DNA of 64,000 nucleotides from assembly GCF_011075055.1 (NCBI RefSeq), contig NC_058154.1:10176475-10240474 (forward strand), read 5' to 3'. The first letter of the stretch is position 1. Every line of letters starts with the position of its first letter. The notes under the pieces were generated by a model. That model was given only the letters and a program-made list of their open reading frames with translations, was not told the DNA's origin and did no database searches. Origin of the DNA: Mangifera indica (Eukaryota; Streptophyta; Magnoliopsida; Sapindales; Anacardiaceae). The position numbers were made by a program, and so were the translations under genes. This document shows, in pieces, positions 49,489 to 61,200 of this stretch.

Positions 49489-50277
49489 GGGAAATTAATT
49501 AAAATAAGTAAAATTTTAAGTGTTTATACGTTTTTAAACTATTCTAGAAAAGTTTTATTAAAATAAGTAAACCGTATTTTTTTTACCCTTATATTAAAAA
49601 ACCAAGTAAAAATATTTTTTCTCAGAATATGAGTCAGTTTATGGTGGTTACAATGGTGGCTAGGGATTTTACAGTGAAATCCTAAATATGTTGAATTATA
49701 TATATGGATGTTTTTGAATGTTTTGAACGCTTAAAATGATGTAGTTTCGATATTAATGGATATCTGGAAGTGTAGCCGTTGAGAGACAAAAGCGCGCAAA
49801 TTTACAGTGTTGCGCAAACTGCGCAAACACTGTTCACATCACATAAACACTGTTTACACTGTTTACACTGCACAAATACTGTTCAAACTGCTTGCAAAAT
49901 CTTGTTTACAGACTATGATATCTACTTTTACGCGATGTGAACAGTGTTTGCGCGACACTGTAAATTTACGCACTTTTGTCTCTCAACGGCTACACTTCCA
50001 GATATCCATTAACATCGAAACTACATCATTTTATACCATTCAAAATATTCAAAAACATTCATATACATAATTCGACATATTTAGGGTTTCACTGTAAAAT
50101 CCCTAGCCACCATCGTAACCACCATAAACCGATGCACATTCTCAAAAAAAAAATTTTTACTTGGTTTTTTAACATAATGGTAAAAAAAATACGGTTTGCT
50201 TATTTTGGTAAAACTTTTCTATGGTGGCCTAAAAACGTATAAACGCTTAAAATTTTGCTTATTTTAATTAATTACCC
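49489..50277. mobile_element. Mutator-like foldback element with perfect 9-bp duplication
   Basis: The ends GGGAAATTAATTAAAATAAG and CTTATTTTAATTAATTACCC are inverted. The inverted repeat runs about 330-380 bp inward from each side, leaving a short loop. Flanking 9-mers are identical: ATATTTTTA at 49480-49488 and 50278-50286. The centre (about 49800-49945) repeats CACTGTTTACACTG-like and GCGCAAACACTG words. Open frames in it are by-products of the palindrome. A non-autonomous Mutator-type element is the best fit. Confidence 0.85.
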
Positions 50278-50286
50278 ATATTTTTA

Positions 50287-53159
50287 TTTAAAATATATTT
50301 TATATATTAATAATTAAACTTCAATTAAAAATAAAAAAATCTAAGAATTTTTGGATCTTAGTGATACCTGCACCATCTATGTTTCCGAAAACTATAAATT
50401 GTATCTATAAATAAATTATATAAATTTATTCATATAAAATAAGGTGATAGTTTGTGATTGTTTACCTTTTATCATTTTAAAATTACTTAATCAAATAATA
50501 TCATATTAAGTTATATAAATAAGTACGTATAATTTTTTTATGTACATAAAATTACCCTTCCAAAAATCTAAAATAAGGGTAGGAGATGGAGCTGACAATA
50601 TTTTAACAGTACCATCAAATGATGGAGATCACCCATGACAACCTAGAGAATTCGAATACTTTATTTGAATTTTTACTATAAAGATATAATATGTAATTAT
50701 AATATGAGTAAAACCTTTAAAATATGTGTATAATCTAACTAATTGAATTAAATTCTTACTACTTAATAATAAATAAAATATTTAAATAAAAATAAATAAT
50801 AACGCGAGTAAATTTAATTATATAAAAATATAATTATATGTAATTTATAAAATTTTAACGATTATTAATATTGTTTTAATACTTTAATAATTTAGCTGAA
50901 GCAAATTTTATTAAAATAATATTTTTTTAAATTATTCGAATCAATTTATATCATATCAGTTTATTTTTATATAAAATTTAATACTATCTAATTTAATTTT
51001 AAATTTTATTAAATTGATTTAAAATAAATTATATATTAAAAATTTAATCTTAATTTAATACTTTTATATCAATTTTTCTTTCTCAATTTTTTTACCCGAA
51101 TGTTAAAAGGGTAACAAGGGAATAGAAGAAAGAGGAAGAAAAATAAGATAGCAGCTATGTCAGCGGTGCAGGGTTAATGGGTTGTATATCAAAATCTGAG
51201 CATGACGCGTCAAAATCCCATTGCGTCAATTTGATTGATTGACAGATGTGATTGATTCACTTGACTAATGCATACGGATAGCAGTTTCTCAGATTTTACA
51301 ATCCCTAGATTATATTATTAATTGGCAATAAAATTACCGATAAAATTTTTATTTATAATTTTATATATAAATAATTATATATTATTATATAATTAAATAT
51401 TAAATATAAATATATTATAATTTATATATAAAAATTATGTATATAAAATTATATATATTTATTTTAGATATACAAATAAAAATATAATTATAAATGTGTT
51501 TTAATATTTAAAAAATCGAATAGATAATTAAATATATTATTTTATTAGTTTATAATTTGATTAGTTTAATTAAAGTATTAACTAATTCATTTTATTATTA
51601 AATCTTTATGTATTTTTTAAATAATATTAAATATTTATCATTTTTCAAATATAAACAAATAAAATTTAATTTTAAATAAATAATACGCAAACCCAGTTTT
51701 ATTGATTTTAAATAGTTTTTTTTATTCAATAAGTTTATTGAGTTTGACCAAATTTCAAATAAGTTAATATTTATATGCAATAAAATTATGCTTGCAATTT
51801 TTGTGCATAAAAAACAATATATCACTATATAATTGAATATTATTTTATTTTTAATTTTTTGACTATCTAATCACATGATAATATATTATTATTTGTGTAT
51901 AAAGTTATACACATAATATTACTGGTTTATATATAGATCGAACCAAATTGTAAAATCAAACCAGATTATAGATTGATTATGGTTTAACGGATTAAATTGA
52001 CTGCGCTAGTCTGGCTTTAAAAATGCTAATATCATTATATGATTAGATAATTTTAAATTAACGATAAAATAATATTCATAAATATGTATCATTTTATATA
52101 TTATGTACATAGGAGTGTTTATTAATTAATGCTTTGTCCCATTTTGAAACCAGTTAAAACCCTTATTTTATCAAATACCCACTTGAAAAATAGTCCCCAG
52201 CTTCAGAAAATGAAGTTTTCAGTGCAAATATGGCAACAAAACAGAAGGAAGGTTACTATCAGAACTTTTTACCTGAGAATATGATGAAACACTAATAGTT
52301 GAAGCTAGATGATGATGATGATGATGATGGTCATCAGAGTGATTTTGCTATTTTGGACATGATATATGAAAGAGATGGGTAATGAGAATTATGCTTTGTT
52401 TGTAATATAAGGAAGGGGTTTTTGATGAGTACAGAAGGGTATTTAACTTCATCAGGCTCAGTCTCAATCAACAATCATACTGGAATCTTTCTTCATTTTG
52501 CATGCAATATCTTCACTCTGCTCAAACATCAATTTAAACAATAGATGATGAATTGATGGTCCCCCTATCTAATAATATTATAGATTCTTAATAATCAAAA
52601 TAGTTAAAAAAAACACATTGCATCATCTCTCGAGACTAAACTAATCATATTAAATAGATTAAACTTTATCGATCATACCAGCTCTGAGTTTAATGACTTG
52701 CCCAACAAATATTACTGGAGGAAATTTAAGCACTTGTTTTATGTTTGAAATTTTTATTATTTGTCGCTTAAACTATCTTTTATAGAGCATTTGATTGGAG
52801 CTATATAATAAGTTTATAGATTCTTAATAATCAAAAAGTAAAAATACACCCCTATACTTATTTGAAGTTGTCAAAGTCACACACCACATTAACTTAACTA
52901 TTCTAAGTTTTGTTGTTATGGGCCAAATCAAATTTTCTTTGGCAAGAAAATTTTACTTAAGTCGATTATCTCTTCAAGGTTGAACAAATCATATTAAACA
53001 GGTTAAATCTTATCGATCATATTAAACAAATGAAAACTCTGCGTTTAGAGATCAACTCAACAAATATTGTAGGAGGAAATTTAAACACTTGCTTTCATGT
53101 TTAGAATCCTTATCATTTATCACTTAAACTACCTTTTAAGAAGTATTTAGTTGGGAGTA
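50287..53159. other. AT-rich intergenic sequence
   Basis: No gene was recognised. It contains degenerate small-MITE blocks (50405-50565, 51330-51440, 51820-51925, 52020-52110) and a GAT trinucleotide run at about 52308-52329. About 52190-52560 and 52600-53160 are less AT-rich, the latter with two similar stretches (AATCATATTAAA then GATTAAACTTTATCGATCAT, repeated near 52990). Confidence 0.4.
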
Positions 53160-53580
53160 TATAAAAATTACACTAATACTTTATTTTTTATTACTTATAT
53201 TATTTTGTTTGGTTTATAAGTAATAAAATATTTTGATAATCTGTTATAACCAATAGTGATGTAAGAGGTAATATATAAAATAATCTTATTATCACATTTA
53301 CCTTAGATATTTATTAATTTTTTAGACAAAATAGTATTTTTTTTAATTAATATAACGAGTAATATAAAAAATATTTTATAATAATTATCTAAGAAAATTT
53401 GACTAAATAATATTTTTAATATCTTTATATTATATCTAACCTAATATAATACTTATCTATATTTACTGATTTTTATAAATTATAATAATAATAATTTATA
53501 CATATTATTTTTGTAAATAATCTATTTTTGTAATTTTTATTTTTTATAATAAAAAAACTGAATTCAATTACTTTTTGTAA
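53160..53580. repeat. AT-rich dispersed repeat, copy 4
   Basis: It shares TTATTAATTTTTTAGACAAA, AATATAACGAGTAATATAA and AAATATTTTATAATAATTAT with the other copies, in the same orientation. Confidence 0.5.
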
Positions 53581-54229
53581 CATTATAACTCATTCCCACC
53601 TAAATGCCCATGAGAGATAAATACAGAGCTGGGCAAGGGGCCATGGAGTGACTGCTGTTAAACCTTTAATAAGCAGTATCCACCATGGAAGAGATAGATA
53701 AATAAAAACAGCTATTAAAAGCTTCACAATAACGCAGCAACAAACAAAACAAAATCATAAAATCTTTGCAATATGGTAAAGCTATTTTGCCACCTGCTTT
53801 TGGCCTCAATCTGTTGGAAATTTCTTTGTCTCTTGTGTCAAAAACTTGCAGAATATATACTTACCCTCTTCTCCTTGGTGTCACCAAAACCCTATCAAAT
53901 GAACAAGAACACCATGCATAAATGAATATTTGCATGGTGTAATTTGAGCAGAAGAAAATTTGAAGGTAGAAAGAGAGACCAGACAAAGAACCCTGAAAGA
54001 TCATCTGGATCGTATTAAAAGAATATTATTTTAATAATTTATTTTTTTATTATTTATATTTTATTATTTAATTTATTATATTTAATAATTAAAAAAATAA
54101 AAATTTAAGTCTGCTAAGATAATATTTATATATCAAATCTTTTAACTTATGGATTAATAATTGTGAACCTTATTACACTTTAGAAGATTGGTTTGACATC
54201 CGAGTCTTGAGAGAAAGAAATATAATAAT
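53581..54229. other. Sequence up to the scaffold gap
   Basis: About 53590-54000 is not repeat-like and has an imperfect hairpin at 53641-53688 (CCATGGAGTGACTGCT facing AGCAGTATCCACCATGG). No gene is seen. About 54015-54115 is a partial copy of the AT-rich repeat. Confidence 0.4.
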
Positions 54230-54729
54230 NNNNNNNNNNNNNNNNNNNNNNNNNNNNNNNNNNNNNNNNNNNNNNNNNNNNNNNNNNNNNNNNNNNNNNN
54301 NNNNNNNNNNNNNNNNNNNNNNNNNNNNNNNNNNNNNNNNNNNNNNNNNNNNNNNNNNNNNNNNNNNNNNNNNNNNNNNNNNNNNNNNNNNNNNNNNNNN
54401 NNNNNNNNNNNNNNNNNNNNNNNNNNNNNNNNNNNNNNNNNNNNNNNNNNNNNNNNNNNNNNNNNNNNNNNNNNNNNNNNNNNNNNNNNNNNNNNNNNNN
54501 NNNNNNNNNNNNNNNNNNNNNNNNNNNNNNNNNNNNNNNNNNNNNNNNNNNNNNNNNNNNNNNNNNNNNNNNNNNNNNNNNNNNNNNNNNNNNNNNNNNN
54601 NNNNNNNNNNNNNNNNNNNNNNNNNNNNNNNNNNNNNNNNNNNNNNNNNNNNNNNNNNNNNNNNNNNNNNNNNNNNNNNNNNNNNNNNNNNNNNNNNNNN
54701 NNNNNNNNNNNNNNNNNNNNNNNNNNNNN
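54230..54729. other. Assembly gap, exactly 500 N
   Basis: A run of 500 N. The round number suggests a placeholder for a join of unknown length. The open frames reported across it are meaningless. Confidence 0.99.
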
Positions 54730-55080
54730 AAGGAAGTACTGTCAACTATTAGATATGCAAAGGTAAAAGAACTACGTAGACTTTAGATTTCTTCTAAACC
54801 CCAAGAAGATACGTAGAAAGCTTAATTGAAAAATTAATTCCAATCCTATTCTTTTAATTTTCAATTATTGTAATTAATAATTAAAAAAAATTAAATCAAG
54901 ATCATGTATTAAAATTGACGGTTCAATGTCATTTCGAATTGAAACCGTTGGTTCTGAACTGGGGCCATGAACCGAAAACGTCGATTCTGAACCGTGGATG
55001 AACCATCCTATTACGGTTTCGTTTAGGGTCCTTATTTTTTCAAACCGTGAACCGTCGGTCATGAACCGTGGCCAGGTCTA
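54730..55080 (+). mobile_element. Right end of the hAT element, second copy (partial)
   Basis: It corresponds to about 8098-8446, including the GAACCGT subterminal words and the terminal GGCCAGGTCTA. ATCCCCCT follows at 55081-55088. The left part is lost in the gap. Several single-base deletions separate it from the first copy. Confidence 0.85.
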
Positions 55081-55230
55081 ATCCCCCTCCTTGGGAAAGA
55101 ATAACAATGGTAGTGTATTTTTCAAAATGTGATTGCTTAAGTTTTGCTTTGTCAAGTTGCGAAATAGGCCTCTTTGTTTGCCTCGTGTATATATGCGCAT
55201 TGTTGAACACCACATGCCACATTTTCGAAA

Positions 55231-55916
55231 GGTCAAAGGACTATTTCCCACCCAAATATGCTATTATCTTAAAGTTTCCTCCATTAACTTTGAAAATCTC
55301 ATTTACCTACTCATGAATGGTTAAAATTAACGAAGTCGTAACCCTTTAAAATTTTATTTCTTCTCTCCCCCTCAACCCTTAAAACTAACCATTTTTCCTT
55401 AAGCCAAGTTTTATTCCCTAGGGTTTAGCTTTCAATCTCCGATGCCAAATCCCATAAGAAGACGTCTAGGAAGACGAGGCCATCGTTTTCGTCTGGGAAG
55501 ATGAAAGAGCTTCATCTCCCGACAAAGCTTTTCAACTTTCCAGACCAGATTTTGATCTACCAGCATTTCAGAGGAGAAAAGAGAAACCGTTAGAGCATGA
55601 TGATGCCTTGGAAAGCTTCGTCATTTGCGATGGCATCGAATTTGGCACCGGGGATTGAAAGCTAAACCTTAAGGGGGGGGGGGGGGAATATTATTTTTTA
55701 AAACTTGGCCTATGGGGAAATGGTTAGTTTTTAGGGGTTGGAGGGAAAACCTAGATTAAATTTTAATTTATTTTTAATATTATAGATAAAATGAAGATTT
55801 TGCCTTTTTTAAACCGTTAATTTTAATAGCTCATGGGTGGGTAAATGAGATTTTCATAATTAACGGTGAAAAGTTGAGATTACAACATACTTTGGGTGGG
55901 AAATAGTCCTTTGGCC
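55231..55916. mobile_element. Mutator-like element, second copy
   Basis: Counterpart of 8597-9286 with the same ends and the same flanking TTTTCGAAA/TTTTAGAAA. It differs by small indels, for example in the G run near 55673-55686. Confidence 0.75.
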
Positions 55917-56105
55917 TTTTAGAAAATATTTTACACGTTATGGTTAGAATATTACGAGTATGAGTTATCACCGGATATTGTAAATACATAAGAATTATCT
56001 TGTCCCTAAAGCCAGTCTAGACTCATTAGTACATAGGGATGCTACACCCTTAAGACATAGATGGGGTTTCAAAATGCCTAACATACTTGCGGTGAGGAGT
56101 GTTTC

Positions 56106-57697
56106 TGTTAGTGTATGTCCTAGAAATTATTTGCGTTGTTAGTTGTAGGTACTTTATTTGAATAATTTATTAATAAAAAATAATTATTTTTTTTATATAC
56201 ATAAACTGTTTTCTTTATTTTGCAATAATATGAAGTATATGTATGAATTGTCTGAATGATTCATTTAATATAAATTGAATCATTGAATTATTCCCTATAG
56301 ATATGATATAACTAAGATAATTATATCACATAGTAGACATATTAAATATCTCCGTTGAATGTCATGGATGATATTAGTGCGGATGATCATGATGGTCATG
56401 TCATTAGGGTGTTAGTATGGATTAACAGTTAGAGAATCATTTTTCGAATATGACTAATAACGATAAATCACATGCTCATTAAATCATAGTCAATGACTTA
56501 TCGTAAGATCGCAGTAGTGTACAAAGTAATCTTTTGACCTAAGACATTATGATCAGATCTGATACGAATATATATATGTAGAGAGAGAGAGAAGAGAGAG
56601 AGAGATTAACCACATTTCGTAAGACAAACCATACTGGTCATGTGTTATTTGTATGTAGAGAAAAATGATGGTCAAGATGAAATCCATTACTAGGAAAGTA
56701 TTAGGTTCTAAATATTCGTTGATTCGATTCGGATCTGAGTTTTGAAGTGAACATTGATAAATATTAGAAATCAAATCTTTAGCCGAAGTATAATATAAGT
56801 CATATAAATGATGTTCATTATGACACATTCTAAATATTTAAATCGATAATTTGTAAAAAGTTAAAATTAGGATTTTGACAATCCATGAGTCTGAAATCGA
56901 TCTAGATTGAATAACAGAATGAATATTATCTACATGGAACATACGATTGGAGATTTTAGGTTCGATGAAGTATTTATTTATCATGGTTTAAATGTTATGA
57001 CACACTGTTAGATGTTTACCATAGTCATTGAGTTTTTAGATACACTTTTGAATTGTCTAAAAAGGGACTCACGACTATACTATGAAACCCACCCTAAAGG
57101 ATCATACCGATAAATCAAGCTTACGAGAGGAAAATTAATTATCCAAGGTTGGTTAGCACATTTCGAAGGATAATAAGAATAATATAAAATATTATATGTG
57201 TGTAAAGATAACATCTTACAAGTTAATGTGTTAGTGAGATGAAATTAATATGGTTAAATATACATATATATGTGTGTGTGTATGTGTGTGTGTGACAAAT
57301 CTTAACATTTTGGTACGTCAAAATAAAATTTTAGAAAACTATAACTTTCAACCATTATAAAAGAATGAAGTTAATTTATTATAAAAAAGGAGTTATCCAT
57401 TTTAAACTAAAATTTTCTACTAAAATTGTAAAACTCTCTCCTCTCTCTTTATCTCATAACAATGGATAATCTTTTGACTTGGTGATGAACTTTCTTTGGA
57501 ACTCTTGTAAGTGAGAGACTCATTTTATTATCTTATATCCATATAAGAGACAAAAGAATAGATAAAATTCATACCATTTCTTCCTTTTGTAAATACATAT
57601 TTTGAGTCTTTCTCTCTTGACACATTTATTTTACATCTATTTTTTCACCCAATCTTTTAATATCATACCTCGAATATCAATCATTAATCTCCTAACA
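56106..57697. mobile_element. Probable solo LTR, second copy
   Basis: Counterpart of 9476-11073. Substitutions include ATGACTCA to ATGATTCA near 56258. The GA run is interrupted. Confidence 0.5.
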
Positions 57698-58230
57698 TGG
57701 GTTACACTTTTTGCATAAAGGCGAATGATATCAACCTGGTGTCAATTAAGACTTGAACATCAAACTCCAATTATCTTGACCACTTAGGTGAAGCATTAAA
57801 TATGAACGTAACGAACCATTTGCGCCAGACACTGTATGACGAGACTTTCAAGTAGTCTACATGTCAGCAATTTCATTGCATTCGATAGACTCTTTGATAA
57901 GGGGCTTGAATGGGGAACTTAGTGGAAATACATTCCAGAAATTCTGAATTATTTTGAACATCGCCTCTTGTACAAGCAAATCCATTTAGATAGATTAACA
58001 ACAGTGGAAATTCTGCTTCTAAACGTTTAACCCCAAAAGAATAATATAAGCATTTCAGCCATTTGAAATAGAGATTGATAATATGATCCTTATATACAGA
58101 GGTAACAAGAACATTAAACAATTCTCCATCTATAAAGCAATAACCTCAAAAAGATACTTACATAGTGCAGGTTAGTGCCTTTCCAGAAAGGGTCAAAACT
58201 TCGAGAAAAAATCTCGGAAAACTAACAAAA

Positions 58231-61200
58231 TCAATCCCCCGGCTGCCTCATCGTTACTATCGACTTCATAAGTGAACAAAGGCACAATTTCTCAAATGTG
58301 CAGTGAAAAGAAACATCAGGGTTAGAATCTGAAGGAACCAGGACACCTTCTCTGAATACAAATTTTGGATCAAACCTGTGTTGGGTATTTGCTTCAGTTA
58401 TACTTTCACCTCCAGAGTGACAACTGCATTCCATTGCTGCAACTAAATTATTTCCTGAACTCTCACAATGACATCTATTCAGTGCTGGATATTCCGAAAA
58501 ATTTTCAGGATTTCCTTGCCTCAGGTTGTCATAGAGAGCATTATCACTACTGTCGGTAACTTTTCTAACTAATGAAAGAAGATCCACAGATAATGATGCA
58601 ACAACATCATGAACATCCTCTACAGTCCATTTGCTCCCATTCGATCCCAATGTATGAATAAGGATTTTCTGCATCAAATCATGTAGTGCGTGTAGGCATT
58701 CAAAGCAAACATGATATGAACACATGATCCCAGAGTGCACAGCGAGACTGGGTGTTTCACTGGAACATAAGTCGACGCTGATGGTATGTTCACTAGTACC
58801 AGGCTTACCATCATCAGATGTGGTTTTGATCTCTGTCTCAGACAAGCCACTAACGTGATCACTAGGTTTCTGGGAATAAGATAAATTGGTAACACCCAAC
58901 TCACCAGAACAGTTGGGACCATTCTCTGAAAGGATAACGGGTTCTTTGAAAGCAAATCCATTGGAATGTCTCAAAGACTCAGAATCCATATCAATAACTG
59001 CATGATTCAAAGTTCCTTCTGACTCACATGGTCCAAGTTTACTTCCATTCTGTTCATTTAACATTTTATCAACTGATTGATCAACAACAGAATCATGAAG
59101 ATTTGTATTCAAGGAAGTATCAGGAAGAACAATATGCTCTGCAGAACCCTGTTCCAAAATCCCAGTGCTGCCAGCAGGATCAGGATGTGTAGAATCATTA
59201 TGTCCATTGTTCAAGCTAAGAGAATCAATGTGTTCAACCTCAAACCCCAGAGACCTAACTTCAGTGACTTCTGGTTCATGTGAGCTTTTATTAGAAACAT
59301 TTAGCTTACATTCGTCACTTTGAATAGAATTATCCACACGGGCGTGACTTTTATCTGGACAACCCCCAATTTCAAGCCTAGGGTTTGCCACTTTTATCTG
59401 AGCATCCGATTCTAAACTGAAAAATTTTAAATGCTTATTGTTAGAGACATGAATTAGCAAACAAAAATGGAATCACAAACATATAATGATAATAGCAAAT
59501 AATACCTCTGCAAGGAATATGCCCAGCTATTAACCACATCTTCCAGATAAGCCACTTGTGATAAAAGACGAACATATCGATACCTATCTTTCCCAGCTTG
59601 AACTTTTGCATTAATCTCTCCAACTATGAGTTCAAGAACCCTCCGCACATCTGAGCAAACTTCTGTAAGTGATGCATATACTCCTCTATATGCCATTAAA
59701 CCAACAGCTATGAGGCCCCTTACCAAACCAGAATTATCTTTCCTATTGATATTGCTGGAGCCAGAAGCAACAGTGACTGTTTCCACTGAATCATTAGGAC
59801 GAATAATACAGGAATTGAATGGCCATCCCTTCCAAGGTCCATTTATGTCTGCACAAGGACCGTCTTTTAACTTTGATGTGAACCAACAAAGCTCAGCAAA
59901 ATGAGGATACCGCAGAATTTGATAGCCAAAAGTAGATATAGCTACCAGCAAGCTTGACCTTCCCTTCAAAATTTTATTGTTGGGTGGTGGCACTTTCACA
60001 GAAGAATTGTCAGGAAATTCTGTTCTATCCTTGTGTTCATTGGCTAAACCATGATCTGTACTGTGAAGTTCTGTATCTGTACAGACTTCTGTGAAACCAT
60101 GAGTTTTGTGCTCTTTGCAATAATTTATATGGGTATGAGTTCTTTGATGAACCAACTGAACAACCAGTTGAATTATATCCCTTGATAACTCTGTTGCAGA
60201 TAGATTGATAACAGTATCAGATTTGAAATTCTCACCAAGCTCTACAGAAAACCCGCGTACTGAGTGCTCCAAGGGAATTGGAAGATTATGATTTGATGAA
60301 TGACTCCCAAAAAACTGCCTCACTCTTGGTGGGAGTGAAGTACATGGAATTTCTGAAGTAGCCTGTTGATACAAAAAGGAATTCTAATTTGAGCAACCAG
60401 AGTTAAGAACATAAGACACTGCAATAGGGAAAAGTTTGAAAAATAATCAACATGTTAATCATAAGATCATAGCTAAAAGGAGACTTAGTACTGCCAATAT
60501 AGTGCAACTTATGTCTTGGTTATGAGATTATAGTCAAATAAGGTAGCATCATTGTCCAAACAGTTCACTTTTCTTTTTTCCCTTTTTGCTTTACTAAGAA
60601 ATAGTCAAATCAAGCCACAGGTTAACACTTTCTAATCAGTCAGATAATAGACAGATGAACACTTCATGCACATGCTCCCAATACATTTTATTTCTCAATT
60701 TCTAAGCAGTATTGCAAAAGAGCTAAATAACCAAAATAATAGTGGTCATTTAACCTACCAAACAATCCTTTCTTTTCATGCAAACCCAGAAATATTTTCA
60801 TAATTCAATATTTCCATTGTAAAGAGAGTTATCTTATATATTATTGTGAATAGAACTATATGAAACAGATAATTGGATTAAAAAAAACATATGAAAGTTG
60901 ATGCATTATACCAAAAATTATGGTCATACAGATTACGTAGCGTCCAAATGATTGCTTTTTTAACATAATTTGATGCATCAAGAACTAAATTTTAGTCGTA
61001 ATATTTACATTTGCACCAGCAATTGTCAAAAATATTGGTGGAAAGAACCCAATAGGCTTAATCGTTCCCCAAATATACATGTATAATAACAAGGAAAATA
61101 TCATAAAGGATAGACAAGGAATAAATTGCACTTGTACCAGAATCATCACAGTCGTAGTCACACTTAAAGATTCCACCTGCTCAACAAATGAGCTCCAGGC

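Noticed and set aside
49800..49945. Possible CRISPR-like or tandem array of CACTGTTTACACTG words
   Set aside because: Spacing is irregular, it sits in the loop of a transposon, and the genome is eukaryotic.
49807..50242. Two open frames of 87-88 codons
   Set aside because: They lie within a palindromic element whose mirrored sequence creates them; no protein features.
54173..54752. Open frames of about 180-190 codons across the gap
   Set aside because: They consist almost entirely of N and have no coding meaning.
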